In this document: positions 16,403-24,304 of the stretch, in pieces
Numbering within the stretch: the first letter of the stretch is position 1
Layout: every line of letters starts with the position of its first letter
Source: Massilia eburnea
Lineage (GTDB): Bacteria > Pseudomonadota > Gammaproteobacteria > Burkholderiales > Burkholderiaceae_D
Assembly: GCF_009720745.1 (NCBI RefSeq)
Contig: NZ_WNKX01000004.1
Coordinates: forward strand, 253,421 to 317,420
Length of the DNA stretch: 64,000 nucleotides
Direction: 5' to 3'
The notes under the pieces: generated by a model
The model's input: only the letters and a program-made list of their open reading frames with translations
The model's database searches: none
What the model was told of the DNA's origin: nothing
Program-made: the position numbers and the translations under genes

Positions 16403-17455
16403 ATGGAAATCTGGACGAGGGTGGCTTGGGGAGTTCTTGCAGCTGCACCGCTGGTTGCGCAGGCACAGGTTGATCTGACGAAGCTCGATGAGGGCATGGC
16501 GGGGCCTAAGTCCCATGTGCTGGTCCTGGGCACGGTCCATTTAAGGGAAACGCCTGCAAACTTCGATCCGTCTTCGCTGGGCGGCTTGATCGATCGGCTT
16601 GCCGCGTATAAGCCCGATATCATCACCATTGAAAGCGAGCCTGGTGAGGATTGTGACCTGGTTGCGCGGCATCCGTCGAAATACGGGCCTGGCTGGTGTG
16701 CCAAAACGGATGCCGCGCAGACAGCGACGGGACTGGATATCCCGGCAGCGCTGGCGGAAGTGCGCAAGACGCTCAAGGCATGGCCCGCACAGCCATCGGC
16801 AACGCAGCGCCGGCGCCTGGCAGCGGCCTTCATGGCTGCGAACGAGCCGGCATCCGCGCTGGTGCAATGGCTGCAGCTGCCGGCTGCGGAGCGCCGGCCT
16901 GGAGATAGTCTGGATGCAGCACTGGTGGCAATGCTGGAGAAGCTTGAGAAGCGCAAGAGCGAGGACAGCCTGATCGCTGCGCCTCTCGCTGCGCGGCTTG
17001 GCCTGCAGCGGGTCTACGCTGTCGATAATCATACCGGCGACAATCTCGACATCCAGGATACCAAGGCGTTCGTCAAGTCACTCGAAGGCGCATGGGCCCT
17101 CGGCAATGGTGAGATGATGGCTAACGTGGAGCGCGAAAAGAAAATGGTGCTGGCGGCGGACGCGTTGCCGCTTTACCGCTTCATCAATTCTCCGGAAAGC
17201 TCGCGCATTCACGCAGAAGGAAATATCGTAGGGCCTATGCGGGCCAAATCGGCTGACACGTACCCGCAGATGTGGGTAGGCGGCTGGGAGATCCGCAACC
17301 TGCGCATGGTGGCGAATATCCGCGAGACCTTCCGCGAGCGGCCGGGCGCGCGCGTGCTGACCATCGTCGGCGTCTCGCATAAGCCCTGGTTTGATCAATG
17401 GCTTGGCCAACTTCAGGGCGTTGTGATGGATGATGCAATCGAAGTGTTGAAGTAG
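16403..17455 (+). CDS. Secreted DUF5694/TraB-like protein, unknown function
   Basis: 350 aa, starting at 16403 after a GGGAG site. Residues 1-22 form a signal peptide (MEIWTRVAWGVLAAAPLVAQAQ). The pattern LVLGTVHL near residue 40, conserved acidic residues (ITIESEPGEDC) and a late ARVLTIVGVSHKPWFDQWL resemble the TraB/GumN-like fold, whose conserved His and Glu may bind metal. No enzymatic activity is established for this family. No operon partner is evident; the next gene begins 68 bases later with its own ribosome site. Confidence 0.6.
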   Translation: MEIWTRVAWGVLAAAPLVAQAQVDLTKLDEGMAGPKSHVLVLGTVHLRETPANFDPSSLGGLIDRLAAYKPDIITIESEPGEDCDLVARHPSKYGPGWCAKTDAAQTATGLDIPAALAEVRKTLKAWPAQPSATQRRRLAAAFMAANEPASALVQWLQLPAAERRPGDSLDAALVAMLEKLEKRKSEDSLIAAPLAARLGLQRVYAVDNHTGDNLDIQDTKAFVKSLEGAWALGNGEMMANVEREKKMVLAADALPLYRFINSPESSRIHAEGNIVGPMRAKSADTYPQMWVGGWEIRNLRMVANIRETFRERPGARVLTIVGVSHKPWFDQWLGQLQGVVMDDAIEVLK

Positions 17456-17523
17456 CTTTACCTATCTTTGCATCCGCTCCTAAGATGAGGGCCGCTATCA
17501 ACAACTTAACGGAGATTTCATCG

Positions 17524-18054
17524 ATGCGTCTTATCGTTATTGGCCTGGCTTGTGCATCCGCACTGTTGTGCAGCGGAGTGGGGATGGCGGCGGAGAATCC
17601 GCCGGCCTATATCGGCAAACATACTTCGACCCAGCAGGACACAGCTGCCATCAACAAAGTAGTCGCAGACTTCGGGAACGCGATCAAGACCAAGGACTCG
17701 AAATTGCTGTCAACCCTGGTGCTGCACTCGAACATCCTGTTCGATGCGCCGACTGCGCCGGATGCTATTGCCATGCTGCGCGACAAGGTCGATGTGAACT
17801 TCGATGGGCTGCGCTCTGGCGGCTATTCGGATTTCGCGCGCTTTATCGGTACCACCAGGGACCAGGTGGAAGAGAAGTTCTATAACGTGAACATCACCCA
17901 GGACAAGAATGTGGCTTGGGTGATGTTCGACTACGAATTCGTCGTCAACGGGAAAACCCAGAACTACGGTATCGAAACATGGCAAATGATGAAAGTCGCT
18001 GACGATCGGTGGAAAATCGCCAGCGTCATGTGGACCATCAATCGCCCGATTTAA
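17524..18054 (+). CDS. Secreted NTF2/SnoaL-like domain protein
   Basis: 176 aa. The start at 17524 has GGAG about 10 bases upstream. A signal peptide ends near GVGMAAEN (~22). The rest is one cone-shaped NTF2-like domain (AAINKVVADFGNAIKTKDSKLL, then NVAWVMFDYEFVVNGKTQNYG and a final WKIASVMWTINRP strand). Such domains bind small hydrophobic ligands or act as minor enzymes; the ligand is unknown. It is convergent with the hydrolase gene and overlaps its 3' end by 17 bases. Confidence 0.7.
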   Translation: MRLIVIGLACASALLCSGVGMAAENPPAYIGKHTSTQQDTAAINKVVADFGNAIKTKDSKLLSTLVLHSNILFDAPTAPDAIAMLRDKVDVNFDGLRSGGYSDFARFIGTTRDQVEEKFYNVNITQDKNVAWVMFDYEFVVNGKTQNYGIETWQMMKVADDRWKIASVMWTINRPI

Positions 18055-18967
18055 GCGCTGCGCGAATCTCGCGGCTGGTCTGCCGTGGCGCTTGCAGGTG
18101 GGGATAGTGGCCAAGGTTGGGCAGGACCGTGAGAGGCTTGCCTGATTTGGCAGCGAATTCTTCGCCCATTTTCTTGTCGATGTAGAGGTCTTTTTCGCCC
18201 CAGACAATCTGCACCGGCGTCTTCAGGCGCAGCAGGTTGGCTTCGAAATATTGCTGGTCGCGCGTGAAGTGCGAGTAGTAATGGTAGAAGGCGTCGCCGG
18301 TGCTCACGCTGCCTTGTGTCCAGCCGTCCAGCATGTCTTTCTTGAAGTCTGCGGGAACGTCGAATTGCTCACTGGCCTCCAGCCCACGGCGGAAGGCATT
18401 TTCGACGATCTCCCCCCGGTTCTGGTTGATCGCGTTGCGGGTCGCTTCTGCGGTCTGCGCTGCTTTCAGGCTGCGCAGGCGGTCGGACATGTAATCCGGC
18501 CGGTCGAATGGGGCGAAATCGCCGACGATGATTTTCTTTGCGATATCCGGCTGCTCCAGGGCGAGCAAAAGGGAGGGCAATGCACCGACGTCGGTTGCAT
18601 AGATGACTAGCCTGGACCGATCGATGCCTGCCTTGTCGATGTAGGCCTTGAGCACCTGCGCGTAGTCGCGTGGCGCATAGGCGAACTTGTCGGCGGATGG
18701 ACGGGACGATTGGCCATAGCCTGGCCAGTCAAAGGTGTGAACCTCGTAATCCGCGCCAAGGTCCAGTGCGAGGTCGCGCCAGGTCAGCATGGTTTCCGGG
18801 AAGCCGTGCAGGAACAGTACTGTCCCCTTTGCGGCGGGATTCTTGACGACCATTCGGCGTAGTGTGATATCTGGGTCGAGCTTCAGGTAGCTGACTTCCT
18901 GGGCGGTGGCGCTGGCTAATGCAAGGGCGCTTGCGGCGGCCACGATCGATTTCTTGAGTGCGGACAT
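18038..18967 (-). CDS. Exported alpha/beta hydrolase, epoxide-hydrolase/dehalogenase-like
   Basis: 309 aa with a signal peptide (MSALKKSIVAAASALALASATAQ). HGFPE (54-58) forms the oxyanion motif of epoxide hydrolases; the nucleophile elbow is ATDVG, with Asp126 where esterases have Ser, as in epoxide hydrolases and haloalkane dehalogenases; the catalytic His lies in LGHYPHLQ near the C-terminus. The substrate is unknown. A TAAAAGGAGGTA motif lies ~75 bases upstream at 19042-19053, at the end of the adjacent GlxA-type regulator gene, and may control this gene. Confidence 0.75.
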   Translation of the reverse strand: MSALKKSIVAAASALALASATAQEVSYLKLDPDITLRRMVVKNPAAKGTVLFLHGFPETMLTWRDLALDLGADYEVHTFDWPGYGQSSRPSADKFAYAPRDYAQVLKAYIDKAGIDRSRLVIYATDVGALPSLLLALEQPDIAKKIIVGDFAPFDRPDYMSDRLRSLKAAQTAEATRNAINQNRGEIVENAFRRGLEASEQFDVPADFKKDMLDGWTQGSVSTGDAFYHYYSHFTRDQQYFEANLLRLKTPVQIVWGEKDLYIDKKMGEEFAAKSGKPLTVLPNLGHYPHLQAPRQTSREIRAALKSGD

Positions 18968-19041
18968 CTTGATGATCCTTGGTGATTGGTTCGAGATGCC
19001 TTCAATATAGGAGCCGCAGTGGATGGCGTAAACGTCGGAAT

Positions 19042-19053
19042 TACCTCCTTTTA
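19042..19053 (-). promoter_or_regulatory. Shared 12-base motif upstream of the hydrolase
   Basis: On the minus strand this reads TAAAAGGAGGTA, pointing toward the hydrolase start at 18967. The identical 12-mer occurs at 20002-20013 on the plus strand, pointing toward the DJ-1 gene. Both are followed within ~20 bases by a TACG(CG)CCAT sequence. It is a candidate binding site for the GlxA-type regulator lying between them; its likeness to a ribosome site is noted, but no start codon follows at either place. Confidence 0.4.
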
Positions 19054-19986
19054 AGACATTCTGGCCATACGACGCAGTACTTGCGGCGGCTGGCCGTAGG
19101 CGCGCAGGAAGGCGCGCCGCATGCGTTCCGTATCGATGAAACCTGTTTCTTGAGCGATTTCTTCGATGGTGTGGCGGCTTTGCTCGGTCATCAGGCGGGC
19201 GGCTTCCAGGCGAAGGTGCTCGATTGCCTTGGCTGGCGGCTGGCCCGTCTCGGTCGTAAAGGCGCGGCTGAACTGGCGAGGGCTGAGATGGGCGACAGCG
19301 GCCAATTCCGCGACCGACAGCACCGACCCGAGGTTGTTGCGCGCGTATTTAAGTACGCGCTGGATGCGGTCGGACTTTGCACCGAGCTGCAGCAGCGTGG
19401 AATGCTGCGACTGGCCGCCGGCGCGGCGATGATGGACCACCAGTTTCTTGGCAACGGCTGCTGCAAGTTCGGCGCCGTAATCCGCTTCGATCAGGCCGAG
19501 TGCAAGGTCGATGCCGGTGCTCATGCCGGCGGAAGTCCAGATCGAGCCGTCGTTGATGAAGATGCGGTCCGAGTCGACTTTCGCTGCCGGGAATTGCTGC
19601 TGGAGCTGGCGCGCGAACAGCCAGTGCGTTGTTACATGACGGCCATCGATCAGTCCCGCTTCGCCGAGCAGGAACGTTCCAGTGCAAACAGATGCCGTGC
19701 GGCGGGCCAGCCTGGAGGCAGATCGCAGCCGGTCGAGCGTCTGCCTGTCGGTAGGAGCGGGGGAAACCAGGCCGCAGACGATCAGTGTGTCCAGCCGCCG
19801 CCGGGCAAGCGCCTGGGTTTCTACTGCCGCGCCGAATGAGTTGACGACCGGGCCGCCCGGTGCGGAAAAGAAGCCGATGTCATACAGGCGCTCGCGTGCT
19901 GTGGTGTTGGCCAGTTCGAACGCGGAGGCGGCGGCCAGGCCCATGATCTGGAAGCCCGGCGGCAGCAGGAAGCCGATTTTCAACAC
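19051..19986 (-). CDS. GlxA-family AraC-type transcriptional regulator with DJ-1/PfpI domain
   Basis: About 311 aa. The start is set at GTG 19986 (then [19 protein letters not shown], the usual N-terminus of the family). The ATG at 20019 would place the 12-base shared motif inside the gene and cannot be excluded. Residues 1-~190 form a DJ-1/PfpI amidase-like sensor domain ([23 protein letters not shown]); the last ~100 are two AraC HTH motifs ([21 protein letters not shown] and [21 protein letters not shown]). Such regulators often control amine or aldehyde metabolism. It lies between an epoxide-hydrolase-like gene and a DJ-1 gene. Confidence 0.85.
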   Translation of the reverse strand: MLKIGFLLPPGFQIMGLAAASAFELANTTARERLYDIGFFSAPGGPVVNSFGAAVETQALARRRLDTLIVCGLVSPAPTDRQTLDRLRSASRLARRTASVCTGTFLLGEAGLIDGRHVTTHWLFARQLQQQFPAAKVDSDRIFINDGSIWTSAGMSTGIDLALGLIEADYGAELAAAVAKKLVVHHRRAGGQSQHSTLLQLGAKSDRIQRVLKYARNNLGSVLSVAELAAVAHLSPRQFSRAFTTETGQPPAKAIEHLRLEAARLMTEQSRHTIEEIAQETGFIDTERMRRAFLRAYGQPPQVLRRMARMS

Positions 19987-20001
19987 AATATGCCTGTGGC
20001 G

Positions 20002-20013
20002 TAAAAGGAGGTA
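20002..20013 (+). promoter_or_regulatory. Shared 12-base motif upstream of the DJ-1 gene
   Basis: TAAAAGGAGGTA, identical to the minus-strand motif at 19042-19053. It lies between the proposed GTG start of the AraC-type regulator (19986) and the divergent DJ-1 gene (20127), so it could serve both. Confidence 0.4.
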
Positions 20014-20126
20014 TCTCAATCATACGCGCCATTGGCGGCGCCCGCCGGCGAGCAATGCTATTCTCCTTAATCGCGCGCAGCATCGTGAGCGCATTTCGTC
20101 ATGCAAGTTTGAACAAGGAGATCGGA

Positions 20127-20708
20127 ATGGCCATCAAGAAGATCCTGTTTTTGACGGGTGATTTTGCGGAAGACTACGAAACCATGGTGCCGTTCCAGGC
20201 GCTGCAAATGGTTGGGCATACGGTGCATGCGGTTTGTCCCGGCAAGAAGGCGGGCGAGAAGATCAAGACCGCGATCCATGACTTTGAAGGCGACCAGACC
20301 TATACCGAAAAGCCGGGCCACCAGTTTGCGCTGAACGCGAGCTTTGATGAAACGCGCGCTTCGGCTTACGATGCGCTGGTGATCGCAGGCGGCCGCGCGC
20401 CGGAATACTTGCGGCTCAATCCGCGTGTGCTGGAAACGGTGCAGGAATTCGCCAAATCGGGCAAGCCGATTGCTGCGATCTGCCACGGCGCGCAAATCCT
20501 GACGGCGGCCGATGTGATCAAGGGTAAGCGCATCTCGGCATATCCTGCCTGCGCGCCGGAAGTGCGGTCGGCAGGCGGCGAATACGTCTCGGTGGAAATG
20601 GACCAGGCGGTCACGGATGGCAATTTCGTCACGGCGCCAGCCTGGCCTGCGCATCCGCAATGGATGGCGCAGTTCCTCAAGCTGTTGGGCACCGAAATCA
20701 ATCCTTAA
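20127..20708 (+). CDS. DJ-1/PfpI family protein
   Basis: 193 aa. The start at 20127 has an AAGGAG site. The class I glutamine-amidotransferase-like fold is shown by [13 protein letters not shown] (acidic elbow residue near E15), [14 protein letters not shown], and the nucleophile elbow [10 protein letters not shown] with C119 followed by H120. Relatives are glyoxalase III/protein deglycase or ThiJ-type proteins that handle reactive aldehydes. The neighbouring GlxA-type regulator shares the same domain. It is convergent with the TetR gene; the stops share TTAA. Confidence 0.85.
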   Translation: MAIKKILFLTGDFAEDYETMVPFQALQMVGHTVHAVCPGKKAGEKIKTAIHDFEGDQTYTEKPGHQFALNASFDETRASAYDALVIAGGRAPEYLRLNPRVLETVQEFAKSGKPIAAICHGAQILTAADVIKGKRISAYPACAPEVRSAGGEYVSVEMDQAVTDGNFVTAPAWPAHPQWMAQFLKLLGTEINP

Positions 20709-21286
20709 TTCGCGCCCAGCAGTTGCAAGGCTTGCCGCCGTGCCGCGTCGCGCAGGGTGTGGCGCAGCGTAGCGTCGTCGGTGGTGCGGGCCAGCACCAT
20801 GCCGCCGACGCAGAGCGACACGATGGCTTGCGCGCGCTGCTCGCCATCGCTGAACTCCTTCAGTGCGTGCTGGTAGACGAGGGTGAGGTTGCGGATCAAG
20901 TCCGTGTAGGCTTTTTGCGGGGACAGGCCGGCGCGCGCCACGTCGCCCGGCAAGGCGTACAGCGGACAGTGGTTGTCGACATCTTCCAGCACCTGGTCGC
21001 TCAGGTAGAGGTTGACCAGGCGGCGCGCCAGTTCACGTGCGTCGCGCGTGGGCGAGGCCTCGACATCTTTGCGGAATGGGTTGCAGCTGCTGAAGCTCGC
21101 CACAGCGGCCGCGTACAGGTCATCCTTGCTTTCAAAATGATTGTAGAAGCCGCCGCGCGTCAGGCCGGCTTCGGACATGATGGCCTCGATCGAGACCTGC
21201 TCGAAACCGTGCCGGTTGAACAGCTTGCGGGCTGACTCGACGATCTTGGCGCGGGTGCGCTCCTTGTGCTCTGCGGTGTAAGGCAT
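20705..21286 (-). CDS. TetR/AcrR-family transcriptional repressor
   Basis: 193 aa from the ATG at 21286, eight bases after GAGGAGG; in-frame ATGs at 21292 and 21310 are too close to or before that site. The HTH is at ~25-50 ([27 protein letters not shown]); the ligand domain includes CPLYALPGD, seen in repressors of the NemR/YxaF-like group. It is divergent from the GST gene, with a perfect dyad operator between them, so it most likely represses the GST gene and itself and is released by an electrophile. Confidence 0.85.
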   Translation of the reverse strand: MPYTAEHKERTRAKIVESARKLFNRHGFEQVSIEAIMSEAGLTRGGFYNHFESKDDLYAAAVASFSSCNPFRKDVEASPTRDARELARRLVNLYLSDQVLEDVDNHCPLYALPGDVARAGLSPQKAYTDLIRNLTLVYQHALKEFSDGEQRAQAIVSLCVGGMVLARTTDDATLRHTLRDAARRQALQLLGAN

Positions 21287-21326
21287 TGCCATTTCCTCCT
21301 CGGTTTGCATTATGCGTCCGATTCAA

Positions 21327-21346
21327 AATATGTTCTTGAACATATT
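21327..21346. promoter_or_regulatory. Dyad operator between tetR-type gene and GST gene
   Basis: Nine-base perfect arms AATATGTTC / GAACATATT are separated by TT. It lies in the 113-base space between the divergent starts, 41 bases from the repressor start and 54 from the GST start, the expected place and size for a TetR operator. Confidence 0.75.
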
Positions 21347-21399
21347 ATGTAAGCCCGTAATCTGGCCGCATGTACCCACCCAAACCTAAGGAGACAAAC

Positions 21400-22050
21400 A
21401 TGTATACCCTGGTTACCTTGCGCGCCGTTCCCGATTTCGCCGTTGGCTATGTACGCGACCTGCGTGTTCGCTGGGCTTTCGAGGAGGCAGGCCAGCCATA
21501 TGCCGTGCGCACCGTCGGACCGGAAGAAAGGAATTCACACGCTTATCGCCAGCAGCAGCCTTTCGGCCAGGTGCCGGTGCTGCTGGATGGCGAGCAGGCG
21601 ATATTCGAATCCGGCGCCATCCTGCGCCATCTGGGCGACAAGCTGCCGGGCCTGCGCTTGCCTGATACTGCAGCCGCGCAGTGCGCCGAAATGTGGCTGT
21701 ACGCGGCACTCAACTCGGTCGAACCCTATGTCGCCGGCCTGGCCGAACTGACGGTCTTCCATGCTGGCGAGGCGTGGACCGAGCAGCGCCGCCCGATGCT
21801 GGAAGATATGGTGAAGCTGCGGCTGGGCAGCCTGGACGCCTGGCTGTCCGGACGGGAGTTCCTGGCGGGCCAGTTCAGCGTTGCCGACATCATCATGTGC
21901 ACGGTGCTGCGCCTTCTGGACGATACCGGGCTGCGTGAGCAATTCCCTGCAGTGGAGGCCTATCAGCGGCGTTGCCTGGCGCGTCCCGCATACCAGAAGG
22001 CGCTGGCGGCGCAGGTAGCGTTATACACGCAGTCGCAGGCGGCGGCCTGA
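21400..22050 (+). CDS. Glutathione S-transferase family protein
   Basis: 216 aa. The start at 21400 has an AAGGAG site; the upstream ATG at 21370 does not. The N-terminal thioredoxin-like half carries the glutathione-binding region FGQVPVLLDGEQAIFESGAILRHL (~51-74), with the cis-Pro in QVPVL and the Glu-Ser pair ES. The C-terminal helical half includes GREFLAGQFSVADIIMCTVLR. It conjugates or reduces electrophiles using glutathione; the exact class is unclear. The TetR gene and operator upstream suggest induction by a toxic substrate. Confidence 0.85.
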   Translation: MYTLVTLRAVPDFAVGYVRDLRVRWAFEEAGQPYAVRTVGPEERNSHAYRQQQPFGQVPVLLDGEQAIFESGAILRHLGDKLPGLRLPDTAAAQCAEMWLYAALNSVEPYVAGLAELTVFHAGEAWTEQRRPMLEDMVKLRLGSLDAWLSGREFLAGQFSVADIIMCTVLRLLDDTGLREQFPAVEAYQRRCLARPAYQKALAAQVALYTQSQAAA

Positions 22051-22075
22051 GGCCCGCCCAGGCGCAAGGCGTGCT

Positions 22076-24220
22076 TCAGCGAGGCACGATCGCGAACTGG
22101 GGGTGCTCGCTATAATCGGGCTTGACCGGGCGTTTGATGAAGCGGTTCCAGGCTTCGCGAGCGTTGGGCAGGCCTGTGGCGGCGGCCACGGCCAAGGCGG
22201 GCTGCATATGGGCCGGGAATCCTTCCGGTGACGCAGCGTAGCCTGTCATTTCTCCCGCAAGCCAGGGCGGGCGCTGTGTCCTGTTATCTTTATCCCATTG
22301 GGTGCGCCAGTCGGCTTGCCGCTGGCTGCCGCAGGGCTGGTCCAGGTAGCGCGCCCCGGTGCTGTTGATCATGGGCGTGCCGTCCTTGTTGCGCATGGTC
22401 GCCTGGTAGGCTTTGGCAAAGCTTTCGAAGTAAGGCATGGTAGGCGCTGGCCGCACCATCAGCGCATAAATTGAACCGTCGATCCAGCAATAGCCGTCGG
22501 CCATCATGCGGCCGATCGGAAAGCGCGCCTTCCACGCCAGGATAGGCGCGGCGCCGGCAAATCCCATCTCATGCAGATGCCCCATGGTGGAAGTGAAAAA
22601 ATCATCCATCCAAGGCGCGATGCCCGTTTTCGGGCCGGTAGGGCCGTCGTATCCTAGCGCGTAGCCCAGGTGGCCGTCGATGAAGCCCAGCTGGTTGCCT
22701 GCGCCGCCGGCAAAGGCTGCGTAGTAGTTCAGGTTCTCCGTCAGGATCTGCGTGAAATAAGCCTTCATCGGATGCGCGTCAGGCGTGATGTAGGCAGCGT
22801 GGCCCAAGGTGCGCATGTCCCAGGCCTGGCCACGCACCTGGTTGTCGTACACCAGTCCTTTTTCAAATGCTCGGTAATGTGGATTCATACCCACCAGGTT
22901 CCAGTTGGCCCAGAACAGCAGTTCCTCAAGGTGGTAAGTGTCTCCCGTGAGCAGGTAGGGCAGGTAGGAGAAGGACGGCTGGTGCGCCGTATCGGGTGTG
23001 TAGGGCGTTTCGCAGTTGGCTTTGTCGGTCGGCGGGCAACGCGGCATGTCCTCGCTCCGTTTGGTGACCGGATTGATGCTGTCGCTGCCGATGCGAAAAT
23101 CGCGTATGTAGGGGTAGTCCACAATCGACACCACCTGGTCGGTATTCTTGTCGCGGTAATGCACCGGCCAGCTGCCGGCCAGGTCGCCCAGGCCTAGCGT
23201 GACCTGGCGCGCGCGAGGATCCATGCTGAGAAGATAGAGCGCGGCCCAGGCGTGCTGCAGGCCGATATCGGGACGGCCACCGGGCGCCGGCATGGTCTTG
23301 TTCACCAGCGGCATGGACATGGGGCTGCGGTCGGCGGCTTCCCACTCGGCCTTCAGCTTTGCCAGCCCTGTCTGCGAGGGAACGACACTGCGGTCGTAAT
23401 TGGGCAGGGCGCCGGTGCCAAGCAGGTATGCGATGTCGTACTTCACATCGACCTTGGGTTCCGCCCCGATCCAGAACACTTTGCGCCAGCGGGCGTGGTG
23501 GAAGTGGGTGAGGGCCTTCTGGCGGTACACCACATGTTCGTTCAACAGGATTTCGGCGTCGTAGTTGATGTTTTTCGGGCCTGGTTCATAGGCCCAGCTG
23601 TTTTCTACGGTCACGTCGACGCGTACCGGACCGGTCACGCTACCCGGCGCGGGCGCATAGCTGCGGATGGCGAAGCGCGCATACAGCTGCGGGTGGGGTG
23701 CCCCGTTCGCAGTCAGGGGACCGGCCACTTGCCATTCGTTGACCAGTGGCCCGGACAGCCAGGTTGTATAAGGCTTGCTGGCCATCAGCCGGGCCGCATC
23801 CGCACTGTAGGTGGCGCCGCCGATGTTGAGATTGACCACGGCGTGGAAACCGCTAGCCAACAGTGCGTCGGGCCGGGCGTAGCTGGCAGGGGCTGGTGCT
23901 GGCGCCGGCGCCAATTGCAGGACAGCCGCTTCGCCTGCGGCCAGCTTCGGCAACACGGCGGTGAGCACGGCATGCCGCAGCGAGCCGTCGTCGTGCGTGG
24001 CCTTGATGTCGGCCTGCAGCGGCACGGGGACGCCATTCAAGTTGGCCGTTATCGATTGGCCAGCCTTGACGTCGCCTTTGCCGAACACTTGTCCGAACGT
24101 GATGGATACGCCGTTCTGCGCATGCGACGCGGATTCAATGACCTGCAAAGAAGGAAGCTGCGCCGCCATGGTGCTGCACATAGCCAGCAAGGCCGCCACG
24201 CATGAAAGTAGGTATTTCAT
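22076..24220 (-). CDS. Secreted PcRGLX/YetA-like RIFT-barrel protein, putative carbohydrate-active
   Basis: 714 aa with a signal peptide (MKYLLSCVAALLAMCSTMAAQ). The first ~250 residues look like a RIFT-barrel domain (VSITFGQVFGKGDVKAGQSI, PVPLQADIKATHDDGSLRHAVLT), as in the exo-rhamnogalacturonan lyase/YetA group. The rest is probably an alpha/alpha-barrel with many aromatic and acidic residues (PHYRAFEKGLVYDNQVRGQAWDM is characteristic). A role on rhamnogalacturonan would match the pectin locus 15 kb away, but this is weak inference. It is divergent from nosZ; the FNR box at 24226 lies almost on its ribosome site. Confidence 0.55.
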   Translation of the reverse strand: MKYLLSCVAALLAMCSTMAAQLPSLQVIESASHAQNGVSITFGQVFGKGDVKAGQSITANLNGVPVPLQADIKATHDDGSLRHAVLTAVLPKLAAGEAAVLQLAPAPAPAPASYARPDALLASGFHAVVNLNIGGATYSADAARLMASKPYTTWLSGPLVNEWQVAGPLTANGAPHPQLYARFAIRSYAPAPGSVTGPVRVDVTVENSWAYEPGPKNINYDAEILLNEHVVYRQKALTHFHHARWRKVFWIGAEPKVDVKYDIAYLLGTGALPNYDRSVVPSQTGLAKLKAEWEAADRSPMSMPLVNKTMPAPGGRPDIGLQHAWAALYLLSMDPRARQVTLGLGDLAGSWPVHYRDKNTDQVVSIVDYPYIRDFRIGSDSINPVTKRSEDMPRCPPTDKANCETPYTPDTAHQPSFSYLPYLLTGDTYHLEELLFWANWNLVGMNPHYRAFEKGLVYDNQVRGQAWDMRTLGHAAYITPDAHPMKAYFTQILTENLNYYAAFAGGAGNQLGFIDGHLGYALGYDGPTGPKTGIAPWMDDFFTSTMGHLHEMGFAGAAPILAWKARFPIGRMMADGYCWIDGSIYALMVRPAPTMPYFESFAKAYQATMRNKDGTPMINSTGARYLDQPCGSQRQADWRTQWDKDNRTQRPPWLAGEMTGYAASPEGFPAHMQPALAVAAATGLPNAREAWNRFIKRPVKPDYSEHPQFAIVPR

Positions 24221-24225
24221 TGCAC

Positions 24226-24267
24226 TTGACCTGTATCAATTTAATTTTTTCGCAAACTACGTACAGT
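24226..24267 (+). promoter_or_regulatory. FNR/DNR-type box and -10 of the nos operon
   Basis: TTGACCTGTATCAA (24226-24239) matches the FNR/DNR palindrome with one mismatch. A TACAGT -10 begins at 24262, exactly 29.5 bases from the box centre, the spacing of a class II (-41.5) activated promoter. Transcription of nosZ would start near 24274. This predicts induction under low oxygen, and by NO if the regulator is of the DNR/NnrR type. Confidence 0.7.
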
Positions 24268-24304
24268 CCTGCACTGGAATAACACAGAGTAGGAGTATTG
24301 AAAC

